NCBI RefSeq assembly: GCF_013368755.1
Contig: NC_049564.1
Span: 1,434,001-1,498,000, forward strand
Length of the DNA: 64,000 bases
Origin: Talaromyces rugulosus
Taxonomy: Eukaryota; Ascomycota; Eurotiomycetes; Eurotiales; Trichocomaceae
Direction of reading: 5' to 3'
Shown here piece after piece: positions 43,894-55,036 of this stretch. The first letter of the stretch is position 1. Each line of letters begins with the position of its first letter. Both the position numbers and the translations under genes were made by a program. A model generated the notes under the pieces. It had not been told where the DNA came from and ran no database searches. It saw only the letters and a program-made list of their open reading frames with translations.

Positions 43894-45735
43894 ATTGACG
43901 ATGTATGGGGAAAAAAGGGGGTTTCAAGAAGGTAACAACCTTCTGAATCCTCAAAGGAATGCACAATAAGGGCAATTTGAGGCTGGCCAAAATGGTTAAA
44001 TACTATGAGCGTCGATTTGCCCACCGCGTAGAACAGAGGTCATCTCGCAGCTCCTCGTATCACAAACAGCATTGTACCAGGACCGGCCTTTTGGAAGGAG
44101 CCTTTGAGGCTTCAAGAAGTGAATTTTACTGTCCGTACGAGGCACTTTTTCATCAGTAGGCAGCGCATAAGTTGCTGCATAAGAAGGTACTTACGCTCCG
44201 AAACGTCTAGTAGATTCTTTCTGTGCCTGCAAAAGAGGCTTTTAAGGACCTCTTCCACATTTAACCGCTGTCCTACAGTGTGGCTCATTGCTGCTTAGAT
44301 TTAACTTCATAATTCGCTTACGAGGCAATTGAGACGCCGGGGACCCCGCGATTATGCAACTCTCGGAGTAATAGCCATTTATGTCGGTATTCTCTGAGGT
44401 GTATTCCCAGGTATCGGCGGCATTTCTGGATTGGCCACTGCTGGTCCTTGGGGTGTTTGCATGCCAGCGAATCACTTGTTACGAAGATGCCCGACCTGCA
44501 TAGAGAACCAACCCATCACATTGTGAGTGCATGCATGCGTCTTATGGCTCAGTCTATTTTCACGAGGGAAGAGCCACTCTAGGATCTTGTATTGTTTGAT
44601 GCCATAGACCCTGCTAGACTGAAAGAATGACCCCTAGTTCCATGGGCTTGTCGACATGTTCGTGATTAGCAAGCCGCGGGTGTCCTCGTGGACAAGTAGA
44701 TGCGTGTATCACCTCGTTGGAAATTTCCCTTACGGTGAAAGTGAGACATTAAATTCAGTTGGGAAGTTGGGCGCTCTTATGTGTTACACATTTTCTGATT
44801 GTTAGCCCATATTTGTCTGCGGAAGAGATTACGCGAAAGGATTAGCCATGAATGTAGTACGAAGTAACCGACGCTGGTTGTGTAACATCCGTCAAGGCTT
44901 TGTGAAACTTTCCGGCCCTCGGTGACTATTCCGGCCACAGCCGGGAATAGTCAAAGTGTAGGTAAGTGAAAAATTCAGTCTCAACAGCATGACACTGGCA
45001 TTGCCAATATACATGGCAGGAGGCGGAGCGCGCTTCGACATACTGAACGAGGATAGCAGCGCTAGTTAGGGCTTGCTCGGCACCACGTGCAACCAATTCC
45101 TCTAGAGTCGCCTGTGTTGTTGCGCGGCAAATATCTCACAAAAGAATTCCTAGCATAGAAATAATGCTTTTACTTTTTGATAGATAGGATGTCCTACACT
45201 TAGTCCTTGATTCTCGAAGGAGTAAGTGCCATTTAGACCGCCGTTATTTCCGTATTATTCCCGTAACTAGGTATTTCCGTAATTAGTAATCGTTGAGATG
45301 AAGAATGGGCGATGGAGATATTTCACGATCAACTCATAGTTTTGCTGTAGTTATGGCATGTAGAGCTCGCTGCTTCAAATCTTGTCGCTGGCCCTTGTCT
45401 GATATCGCGCTTATAAATACACCGTAAGGGCGGCGAGGACAAACGGGTGATGGACGAAAATAGCGAGTCGTTGACGGCTTTGGACAGGGATATTGGGTTC
45501 AGCTGTTGAAGCAATATAAAACTAATAAAACAAAGCTAAATATTGTAAAAACAGTAAAGGAGAAGCGCGGCGGAGAGAAGGGACGAAGGAGGATCGACGG
45601 TGACTCAGTCGACCACGGTTAGTTGGACACCGCCCGAGGAAGGAAGTCTTTCTTTCAGCTCGCCGACTCCGTCGTCCTCCAACTCTCTTATCCCCCCTTT
45701 TATCTCCCAGCTGAGTGCATATTGACGCTCTCGTC
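43894..45735. other. Gene-poor stretch of 1.8 kb
   Basis: I find no supported gene. Several frames of 58-77 codons occur (for example minus strand 44288-44112 and 44475-44242) but none has a recognisable motif or convincing splice sites. The right end is the promoter and leader of the next gene. The stretch may hold decayed sequence or an unrecognised lineage-specific gene. Confidence 0.5.
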
Positions 45736-47857
45736 ATGCTTTTACGGGCTGGTCGTGCGAACAGGGTCGCCGCGGCTTGCGTCGGGCAACTCCCACGGGC
45801 TTCTTACTACTGCCTGCCAAAGCCAGGGCTCTCCTTTACCTCACCCCGTCACTATTCAAAAACCCCGCCATTCCAGTACGCTTTTCAAGACAAGCCTTTA
45901 ATAAAAAGCGAGGTTACTGCGGAAATGCAGCCTGGACAGTAAGCTAGCAGATGATGGGTGTCATTGTTACATGTTGATCCGCTCTCTAATGAATATAGGT
46001 ACACTACCGCCTTTGCTTTGTTTGAAGGCTTATGGGAGGTATGAGTACACCGCTTAATTTGATATTCTACATTCTAATAATCTATTAGGCTGGCATCACA
46101 ACATGCTTTGTGAACGTTGGTTCTGACCATCCATCCATAATCGAAGCGATAATCAAGGGTAAACGCGAACGGCCCAGCAACTGGCCCCAGTTTGTGACAT
46201 GCCCCAGTGAGATGACGGCAATTTCCATGGCCGATGGCTATGCTCGCATAACTGGTAAGCCTCAGGCAGTCATTGTCCACGTTGACGTTGGGACCCAGGC
46301 GATGGCTCATGGCGTTCATAACGCAAGCGTTGGACGTGTTCCAGTCTTCATCTTCGCCGGCCTCTGTCCATATACCGAGTCAGGAGAACTAACGGGTTCT
46401 CGTACGGAGTATATGCACTGGCTACAGGAGGCCCCTGATCAAAAGGCCATTGTGCGTCAATACTGCAGATACGTTGGCGAGGTTCACGTTGGACTCAATG
46501 TCAAAGAAACCGTAGGACGCGCTCTTCAGTTTGCTTCCAGCGCCCCTAAAGGTCCTGTGTACATTGCTGGAGCAAGAGAGGTGATGGCCCAAGCCATTGA
46601 ACCCTACTCTATCTCGCAAGAAAAGTGGGTTCCTATTGGACCTAGTGCGCTGCCAGATGATGCAGTCCAGACTATTACTCAGGCCCTCGTGGGTGCTGAG
46701 CGCCCTCTTGTGATTGCTGGGTACTCCGGTCGGGACCGTCGGACTCCAGAACTGTTGGTCCAACTCGCGGACAAAATCCCCGGTCTTCGGGTTCACGACA
46801 CTGGCGGAAGTGATATGTGTTTCCCATTCACCCATCCAGCCTCGTTGGGATGTCGATTGGGATATGACGAAAGCACCTCAGATGCCGACGTGGTTTTGAT
46901 GCTCGATTGCGATGTACCGTGGATCCCAGCACGAAACCCACCACGCAAAGATGCCAAATTTTATCACATCGACGTCGATCCTCTGAATCAGCAAATCCCG
47001 GTATCGTTCTTCCCGGCTCATGGACGGTGGAAATCCGAATGCTACACTGCTTTGAAACAGATGCTGCGATATCTGGACAGCGAGTTTTCGACCGAACTTC
47101 AGAGTCCCAAGTATGCTACCCGTAAGGAGGCATTGATAGTGCAGCACAATGAGCGGTTGGATAAGTTGGACAAGCTTCCACGCCTTGGGGATAATGATAC
47201 ATTGGATGGACACAATATCGGGCGCCTTCTGAAAGAATGCCTCCCTGATGACACAACGTTCGTGGTGGAGGCAGTGACCTGTGGTCATCTAATTGAGGAT
47301 CAGATTCAGCCGACTCGTCCTGGGAGCTGGATCAATTGTGGCGGTACTGGTATTGGCTGGAGCAACGGGGCAGCCCTAGGAGTAAGAATGGCACTCAGTG
47401 ATGAAAAGTTCCCTGGCATAGTGTGTCAAGTCGTTGGTGATGGAAGTTTCATGTGTGCATCGCCGTCAAGTGCCGTATGGGTCTCATACAAGCACGAAAT
47501 TCCTATTCTCACGGTCGTCCTCAACAATGGTGGTAAGTACTGTTCATTAACTTCGCTGATGTAATGTTTTTCACCAATTTTAATTATTTCTCTGCAGGCT
47601 GGAACGCCCCGCGCAATTCGACGCAGTTGGTGTATCCTGATGGACTCAACAAAGGCGCTACTGACGACGAGCTGAACATCTCCTTTGAGCCATCTCCGAA
47701 CTATTCGAAACTGGCCGAGGCAGCAGCGGCAGAGGCCGGCTGGCTGAAAGGCATGCGGGGGAAGACAGTCAAAGAGATGCGCGGCCAGCTCGTCGAGGCG
47801 CTCAAGCACGTACAGTCAGGGCGTGGTGCGGTAGTAGAAGCTCTGATGGAGAAGTGA
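45736..47857 (+). CDS. ThDP-dependent acetolactate-synthase-like enzyme with a mitochondrial presequence
   Basis: Exons 45736-45938, 45999-46038, 46089-47532 and 47598-47857 give 648 residues. The N-terminus (MLLRAGRANRVAAACVGQLP, then PRHYSKTP) is basic, hydroxylated and acid-poor, like a mitochondrial presequence. The catalytic core starts YTTAFALFEGLWE-AGITTCFVNVG. Marks: active-site Glu in CPSEMTAISMADGYAR, a central cofactor domain (PLVIAGYSGRDRRTPELL), and the ThDP motif VVGDGSFMCASPSS ... VVLNNGGW. The Mg/ThDP GDG...NN spacing is intact. This is the fungal acetolactate-synthase-like clade, distinct from Ilv2, and its substrate is not established; benzoylformate-decarboxylase- or oxalyl-CoA-type activity is possible. 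Splicing of the last intron produces NNGG-WNAPRNS. Confidence 0.82.
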
Positions 47858-48222
47858 CGAAGATAAGAGACGATGACCATGTTGAACTCCGGATAGAAGT
47901 GGCGTGTTTCTGAGAGAAGTAGGTTTGCATCTTAACCGTCTAATGAGACATGCAATTACCGATAATTTCGGAAATGGGTACAAAAAGAGCAGTAGATCAT
48001 TGTAAATCCGGCCAGTTGGAAATAAAACGTACGAGTTGTTAATATTGGAGAGGCATGTTGGATTATTGCTATGTATTCAGGCGTTGGAGAAATGTGGGCC
48101 GCTGTTATCTTATCGCCGTTCTTTGCGTTTCACGATCTGCGATGTTCTTCACCATTCAGTCATTATACTCAACCAACATTTTAAAAGCCCGAGAAGACAT
48201 CTCCTCGACACACAGAAACAAA
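47858..48222. other. Intergenic region
   Basis: The 365-nt spacer holds the 3' flank of the ThDP enzyme gene and the promoter of the zinc-finger gene. I see nothing more. Confidence 0.45.
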
Positions 48223-49014
48223 ATGCCACCAGCAAGTCACCCTCCCGACAGAATGTCAATCTGATTCTAATCGATCCCTCCAATCTACAGCGCGGCTTCA
48301 CAAACCCAGCTCCAAAGGTACCACACCACCACTACCACCCAACTTTGACTCTTTTATTGTTAACACCTCAAAAAAAAAAAAAAGACAGAATCCGCGCGCT
48401 CAGCACTCAACTCATTTACCTGCACCCTCTGCAACAAATCCTACTCTCGCCATCCCGAATACGAAGCACACATCGGCTCGTACGACCACCAGCATCGCAA
48501 ACGCCTACAAGACCTAAAACAGCTCTCGCGCGATCCAAACGCGGCGGAGCGCGCGCGCAAGGCGGAAAAAAAGGCGGACGCGGAGGCCGGGTTGAAAAAG
48601 TTGGGTACTACTGCTGCTGGTGGTAGTAATAATAATAATAATAATAATAACGATAATGATGCGGCCGCGGTGAGAAGTAGTACTGGCGGTGGTGGTGGGT
48701 TTAAAAAGGGTGGATTCAAAAGCTCGTTTACCTCGGTCAAGGGAGGAGCACCAGCAGCACCAGCGGGGGGTAGGAAGAATGTACTTGGAGATGACGAGGA
48801 CGAAGATGCGGGGTTTGGGGAGACAGAGAAGAAAACCTCATCTACTGCTGCACCGGCATTGACCGCACCGAGTGGCAGCACTCATCGCGCTGGGGACGTC
48901 GAAAGTGATACGGACGATGATTATGGGTACCAGAACGATGGAGATGGTGCCTACTACGACCCATCAAAGCCAACAGGGTGCAATGCCAGCTGCCCGAGTC
49001 TTGTTCCTGCATGA
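48223..49014 (+). CDS. C2H2 zinc-finger protein with poly-Asn tract
   Basis: Exons 48223-48235, 48291-48317 and 48389-49014 give 221 residues. The third exon holds a C2H2 finger: FTCTLCNKSYSRHPEYEAHI then SYDHQHRKRLQDLKQLSRDP, with Cys-x2-Cys and His-x5-His spacing. A Lys/Ala-rich helix, a poly-Asn run (AAT repeat), Gly-rich and acidic parts, and an end at NASCPSLVPA follow. The finger frame has no ATG of its own. Two tiny exons starting MPPA-TRLHKPSSK restore an ATG and keep frame with introns of 55 and 71 nt, but this 5' model is the least certain of the splice reconstructions. The family occurs across fungi, probably nuclear and RNA- or spliceosome-linked; function is unproven. Confidence 0.6.
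48625..48660 (+). repeat. AAT trinucleotide microsatellite in the zinc-finger gene
   Basis: A run of AAT triplets from about 48625, ending in mixed GAT/AAT units, encodes a poly-Asn stretch that grades into Asn/Asp residues. It is likely length-polymorphic between strains. Confidence 0.8.
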
Positions 49015-49366
49015 TCTTGATCTTGCAATGCTCAAAAAGCAATCTTATTCATGTCGTTTACGAATACCCATTACATTTACTCCGATCTAGCGTTAAGATA
49101 TAAAAGGTCAACCGCTCAAGATTATTCTTTGATTTTATGCAAAAAGAACCTGATAATTGCAGGTAGAAGAATGCTCTTGATACATAGTCGTACAATTCTA
49201 GTATCTGCTCAAATAATGACAAAAGGAAAAGAAAAAAAGGGGTGATCCGCAGCAGTCTAACAATATGAGACACGTGATGGAATTAAATATTGTAGTTCTT
49301 TTGTGTTTTCAAAAAATGTGTTTCTTTTCTCCCAGGCTCGACGCTCCGATGGACACTATCGTAAAA
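49015..49366. other. Convergent spacer
   Basis: The 352-nt spacer lies between the 3' ends of the zinc-finger gene and PDB1. It is AT-rich; no gene is seen. Confidence 0.5.
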
Positions 49367-50701
49367 TTACACCCGCAGGAGCTTGGCGGCTTGGCTGACG
49401 ATGGTGTCGGGCTGGGGGAAGCTCATGTTCTCGAGACCGAGAGCGTACGGAGTAGGAACATCAGCGCCAGTGACACGGACGGCGGGGGCGGTCAGGTAGT
49501 CGAATCCGTATTCCATAGACACAGCAAGGAGTTCGGCACCGACACCGTACATGGGGAAGCCCGATTCGACGGCCATCAAGCGGCCGGTCTTCTTGAGCGA
49601 CTTGATGATAGTCTCGACATCAAGAGGCTTGACGGATCGCAGGTTGATGACTTCGGCGTCGACGCCGTATTTCTCCTTCAATTGGGCGGCAGCATCGAGG
49701 GACAGTCCGACGCAGCGAGAGAGGGTAACGATAGTCAGGTCCTTACCAGGACGCTCAATCTTGGCCTTGCCGATGGGAAGGACGAAGTCGTCCTTGCGAG
49801 CGGCCTCGCTCATTGGGAATGCCTGGCCGTAAAGCAATCTGCACACTGAATTAGCAACCTATTATCGCTCCAACAAATTGCATAGACATTGTATAGACGT
49901 ACTCGTTCTCAAGGAAGACGACGGGGTTAGGGTCACGGATGGATGCCTTCAACAGACCCTTGGCGTCCTCTGCGCTGTAGGGAGCAACAACCTTGAGACC
50001 AGGAATAGCGCCGTACCAGGCAGAGTAGTCTTGTGAGTGCTGGGCAGCGACACCAGCAGCGAATCCGTTGGGCCCACGGAAGGTGATGTTGCAGGGCTGG
50101 ATACCTCCAGACATGTAATGTGTCTTGGCGGCAGAGTTGATAATTTGATCGATAGATTGCATGGCAAAGTTGAAGGTCATGAACTCGCACTTGAAGTTAT
50201 CCACAATATCAGTATTCCGAGTCGATCAACGGCCATTCCAAAGATATCCAAACTCACCACTGGGTGCAAGCCAGCCAATGCAGCACCGACAGCCAGACCA
50301 GTGAAACCAGCTTCGGTGATAGGAGTGTCAATAACCCGCTTGGGTCCGAAACGATCGAGAAGGCCTCGCGTAACCTTGTATCTATAAATGCAAACATCAC
50401 AATCAGTTCACTGCGTTTGATATCCACAGAATAGAAAAAATCGAATCACGCACGCTCCATTGTATTGCGCAACCTCCTCACCCATAACGAAGACCTTGTC
50501 GTTGCTCTCCAATTCTTCGGCCAGCGCCTCGTTCAAGGCATCTCTGACAGTGACCTCTTTCGAACCGCTCTCTGTCGCGTATGAACGGCGGTAGTTGACC
50601 GAAGGGGCACAGGCTGGGACTCTGAAAGCTGGGCGGATTGGGGAAGCAATTCGCGATTGCAACAGGCGACCTGCTGGCCGGAGAAATCGGGGAGCAGCCA
50701 T
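49367..50701 (-). CDS. PDB1: Pyruvate dehydrogenase E1 component, beta subunit, mitochondrial
   Basis: Exons 50701-50454, 50381-50258, 50189-49903 and 49838-49367 give 376 residues, the expected length. With E1 alpha it decarboxylates pyruvate using ThDP in the mitochondrial pyruvate dehydrogenase complex. The N-terminus ([20 protein letters not shown]) is a mitochondrial presequence ending near RRSYATES. The core contains [28 protein letters not shown], the join [60 protein letters not shown] and GAAAQHSQ-like [16 protein letters not shown]. The transketolase C-domain includes [20 protein letters not shown]. All four exons join with consensus splice sites. It is divergent from the metallophosphatase gene. 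Confidence 0.95.
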
Positions 50702-51376
50702 AGCAGACGTAAGGAATAAGAATACAAGGGACACGGTCCAGAAGATGAAGACGAAGCCTCGCAACAGGCAGCACACGCCAAAAGCAAAGCTGGCGAAATG
50801 GAATTGCAAAGAGACACAAACGGGGATAATCGGATCGGGACAGAGCAGGAAGATTTTGGCTGCGATAACTGGGTTGGGTAACGTTGAGCTAGTGAGCTGC
50901 TGCAGGGCCCGGCAGTAATTGGCGGCGAGCGGGCCGGCGATTCTTGTTGGTCTGTTGGGCGCTGACTCAGCAGGCTGCGAATCCGCACCGCTCACACCGG
51001 CGCCATACTTGGCGTAGGCGGCGGCTGTATTGAGAATACGGAAAAATACACTGCAGCTCGGGAGAACTCCCGTATTTATGTGTATTTATCGTCGTTACTG
51101 TTATTTACAGGACTTGCAATTGCGCATGACTTTATCAGTGGAGACCTTGCCCGCCCGCCCGCCAATCATAGCTCCTCCCCTCTACTAGCTCCTTCCCCAA
51201 GGTCGTTGTTGATATAAATAAGACAGCTCGTGATCGCATCTTCATCACACTGACACCGTAATCCCCAGATGATGGGATTCTACTAGAAACAACACATCAC
51301 CCCCCCGGTACAGCTTGCTTTTCTTCGGCCGCTTAGGTCGCGCTCATATGTCTTGCTGGTGGATGAGCTAATCAAG
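50702..51376. promoter_or_regulatory. Divergent promoter region of PDB1 and the metallophosphatase gene
   Basis: The 675-nt spacer contains a TATA-like element (GATATAAATA at 51211-51220) about 160 nt upstream of the metallophosphatase start. Antisense frames here are only extensions of the PDB1 frame upstream of its ATG. Confidence 0.5.
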
Positions 51377-53281
51377 ATGATCTCTCATCTCTCCACGATA
51401 ATCCTCACTATTGCTCCCTACTGCTGGGCAGCACAGCCAGGAAGTGCGAGCCCGGTGCCGGCAAAGATTAGGGACTTGCAATGGGGGAAGCTGAATTTCT
51501 TACACACGACCGACACCCACGGGTGGTTAGGCGGTCATCTACAAGAGTAGGCGCTTACACCCGTAGAAAATGTGTGCTTTGACTGACGGGCGTTGCTGTC
51601 AAGACCGTCATATAGTGCTGACTGGGGAGACTATGTCTCGTTTGTGACCCATATGCGTAACAAGGCTGAAGCCGAGGATAGAGATCTCCTGGTGGTTGAC
51701 ACTGGAGACCGTGTCGAAGGCAATGGCCTCTACGATGCCTCAGACCCAAAGGGCCAATACCTGTACGACATTCTAAAACAGCAGCAGATTGATGTCATGT
51801 CGTCGGGAAACCATGAGCTGTATAAACAAAATACTTCAGAAGCAGAATTTCTGAAAACCGTGCCAAGCTTCCAAGACAGCTATATAGCATCCAACATCGA
51901 CATAATAGACCCTCAGTCAGGAGACCTTGTGCCGCTGGGTCCGCGCTTCAAGAAATTCACGACCAAGAAGCAAGGCATTAAGATTGTGGCGTTTGGGTTT
52001 CTATTTGACTTCACTGGGAACTACAACAACACCAAAGTACAACTGGTTGAAGACACAGTTCGCGAGGCTTGGTTCCAAGAAGCCATCCGCGATCAGGACG
52101 TCGATCTTTTCCTCGTTGTTGGACATGTTCCGGTCAGATCCAAAGAGTATGAGGCCGTCTATAAAGCTATTAGAAATGTGCATCAGGAAATCCCCATACA
52201 ATTTTTTGGTGGCCACCTGCACATTCGCGATTACGCACGATATGACGTCAAATCTTCAGGCCTAGCCAGTGGCCGCTTCATGGAGACTGTCGGTTTCCTG
52301 TCCATTGATGACGTGAAAAGCAGCACCCCAGTCTACACCCGGCGATATATCGATAATAATCTATTCTCTTTCTACCACCACACCGGGCTTGATGAGACTT
52401 CTTTTACAACGGACCACGGAAAGAATACATCCCACATGATACAAGAAGCCAGACATGCTCTCGACCTAGACTATGTTCACGGATGCGCGCCCAAGGATCT
52501 ATGGGTGAACCGCGCCCCATATCCATCTGCCGATAGCGTTTATTCATGGCTGGAGACCGAAGTCTTCCCTGGCTCTCTCCGAGATGCGTCGCGTAGCAAT
52601 GTCTCTGCACTCGCAATTGTCAACACGGGTGCCATCAGGTTTGATATTTTCCAAGGGCCATTCACGCAAGACACAACTTTTATCGTATCGCCCTTTACCA
52701 GCGGATTCAGGTACATTAAAGACGTTCCGCTTAGTACGGCAAAAAGAATTGCGTGGCTTTTGAATCTGCAGACCAAAATCATGACCCAATCTACAGAATC
52801 TCGTGTCTATTGCCCGCTGGCTCCACCAGAGCAATGCGCCTACGACTTAGGCATGACGGTCGGAAACGGCAGATCGGCACGTCTTGAATCAAGAAATTGG
52901 GGTGGTCAAATAGTACTCTCCTCAGACGAGGATACATCCCCTAAAGTACTCCCTGGGTACACAACCGTTGACGACGCAGGACACGATGGTGATGACACAG
53001 TTCACTCCCCCATCTTATTTTATCAGGTTCCAAACGTCATCCAAGCACTTATCGAGCCAAGTACGTCCAACTTGGAAGAGGACACGACGGCAGGTTCATC
53101 AACAGTGGACTTGGTATATGTCGACTTTATTGAGCCATACATCTCCTTGGCAGCAAAGTTTGCTGGCCTTCATGTTGATCTTCCTCGTGATTCAGATGTC
53201 TACATGAGCGGGACGAGCATGACTGAGCTGATCTTGGGCTGGATTAAAGAGAATTGGCAGTGTGATGAAACGACGTTTTAG
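51377..53281 (+). CDS. Secreted/vacuolar metallophosphatase, 5'-nucleotidase-like (yeast YHR202W type)
   Basis: Exons 51377-51546 and 51604-53281 give 615 residues. A signal peptide ([20 protein letters not shown]) precedes the calcineurin-like phosphoesterase domain. Metal-site motifs run in order: [14 protein letters not shown] (D-x-H), [12 protein letters not shown] (G-D), SSGNHELYK (GNHE), VVGHVPVR (GH) and [11 protein letters not shown] (GHxH). The C-terminal part ([27 protein letters not shown]) matches the 5'-nucleotidase C-terminal domain, and several sequons are present. Exon 1 ends in HLQE and the join gives E-PSYSADW. Relatives localise to the vacuole or cell surface; the substrate is unknown but phosphomonoesters or nucleotides are expected. 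No GPI signal is evident at the C-terminus. Confidence 0.88.
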
Positions 53282-53487
53282 TAGCGAGCTATTGATAGAT
53301 ATTGATACTACAAAATTGAAGTTGTGTCGGCAGGCACTATATTTTTATTCGCTACATAATTATATTCAAACGTTTCTGAACAGATCCAGTACTTTCCACG
53401 CAAATTTTATGTGTATTTTATCCTTTGACTAACTAATAAAGCGGCCCAAACAGATTTTGGTTATTATTACATGGAATTGTTTCTGGT

Positions 53488-54782
53488 TCACTCCTCAAAA
53501 ACGAAAATGGACTTTCCACTGCGGAAACCCGACAGAGTGCCCTGGACCTCTTGCACGAGCTCTGAATCAGGTCGGTCCCAGGACCATTTCACCTCTTGAA
53601 CAGGAATATCCTTGAATTTCCCCGCTCGTGTTAGGTCAAACACGTCTCGAATGGTGTTCTCCTTGAGCTGTGGGTTTTTGTCACCCCATCTGCTGACCCA
53701 GAAACCGTCGAAGACGAGGTTCTTGAAAATAAGGAGTCCGGACGGTAGTGCCACGGGCTGCTTGGACATGGCACCATATGTGACCAAATGCGAGTCCGGG
53801 GCAAGGACTTTGGCAATGGCCGCTGCATTCTTACCGCCGACACAGTTCAGTCCCAATCGAATGGGCTGTTTGCCCTTGTGAGTCAACTCGTTGACCATGG
53901 GTTTAAACTCTTTCGAGAGCAATTCGGCTTCTGTGATTACGGCGGTGGCACCTAGACTATAAAGATCCTGCTTCAGTGCCTCCGTTTCTGCAGCGTCCTC
54001 TCTTTCGCGAATGATGTTGAGCGTATTGATGCCCCAGACACGAGCTAATTGAATCGCAGCACGGCCAACACCGCTGTTGGCACCATTCTGAATCAGCCAC
54101 TCCTCGCCACTGCGTAGCCAGTCCCATTCGCAGAAATCCTTGATCATGCGATACGCAGTCACCGGGTTCACGCTGACAGTGCCAACCTGCAGCGGTGTGA
54201 GACCTTCTTTGTCGACTTTGATCAATTGCGATTCGTCCATTTGCGCATGAGTCCGCCACGTTCCCTGTCCCGTTCGCTTCATCACTACCCAGTCGCCCTG
54301 CGAGAGATTACTGACTTTCGAGCCGGTGGAAATGACTTCAAAGGCACCTTCGTTGCCGGCAACCGCAGCGGGCTCTGTCGTGCCCAGGGTTGTCTCGAAG
54401 GGCGGTTTGGAGGGATACACTCCCTGGATCTGATTGATGTCGGCTGGGTTCATTGGCGTCGCGAGAAGACGCAAGTTGACTTGTGTCTCGCTGGGTGCGG
54501 CGATGGAATGTTTGTGAAGTCTAGGAAGTGTTAGTTTTGTCTCTCTTATTAACTGGGCCGTCGTAAGACCTACTTTAGGACATCCTTGGGCTCTCCATAT
54601 TTCGAATACACCAGCACTTTGGCTTGTGTATAGCCATAGGCAGATATGAACCTAGGTTTCGAGATACCAGACTGCAAACCGCATGGCGATGGTGTCGTGC
54701 CTCTGACAGAGCTGCGATAGAGAGATGCTGAGCAGCCAGCGACTCTGTTAACAGCGGGCCTCGCGATTCTGGGGGCAAACAT
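53488..54782 (-). CDS. ETR1: Mitochondrial trans-2-enoyl-[acyl-carrier-protein] reductase Etr1
   Basis: Exons 54782-54574 and 54520-53488 give 413 residues. Etr1 (MECR family) performs the NADPH-dependent last reduction of mitochondrial type-II fatty acid synthesis, needed for lipoic acid and respiration. A presequence (MFAPRIARPAVNRVAGCSAS) precedes the medium-chain dehydrogenase/reductase core: VLVYSKYGEPKDVLK, then TPMNPADINQIQGVYP. The nucleotide-binding motif is NGANSGVGRAAIQLA, and GLNCVGGKNAAAIAK and WSWDRPDSEL occur later. The single join gives VLK-LHKHS. It is a mitochondrial counterpart to the cytosolic FAS 30 kb away. Confidence 0.94.
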
Positions 54783-55036
54783 TGTGCATCAAGAATTCGA
54801 GTCGCAATTAGAAGTATATTACAAGAAACTCATCGAAATTCAAGATAAAGGAAGAAATAAAAGAAGTCGGTTAGTTATGACGTACAGCTGCAGACATGGC
54901 CGCTAACCCGAGGCGGTAGCGTGCTTGCCCGCAGCTTTAATTTCGTCGCGCCGCACCGCACCCGAGGCTCGTCTCGCACCCATTAAATGGTACGAATCAC
55001 TGACACAGTCCCAGTCGACAACGCATAGAGCCGTCA

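Noticed and set aside
44112..44288. 58-codon minus strand frame starting MSHTVGQRLN
   Set aside because: Open and basic but without signal peptide, motif or conserved splice context; kept only as a note.
48036..48626. 196-codon + strand frame upstream of and over the zinc finger
   Set aside because: It reads the zinc-finger exon out of frame and spans its introns; the C2H2 frame is clearly the real one.
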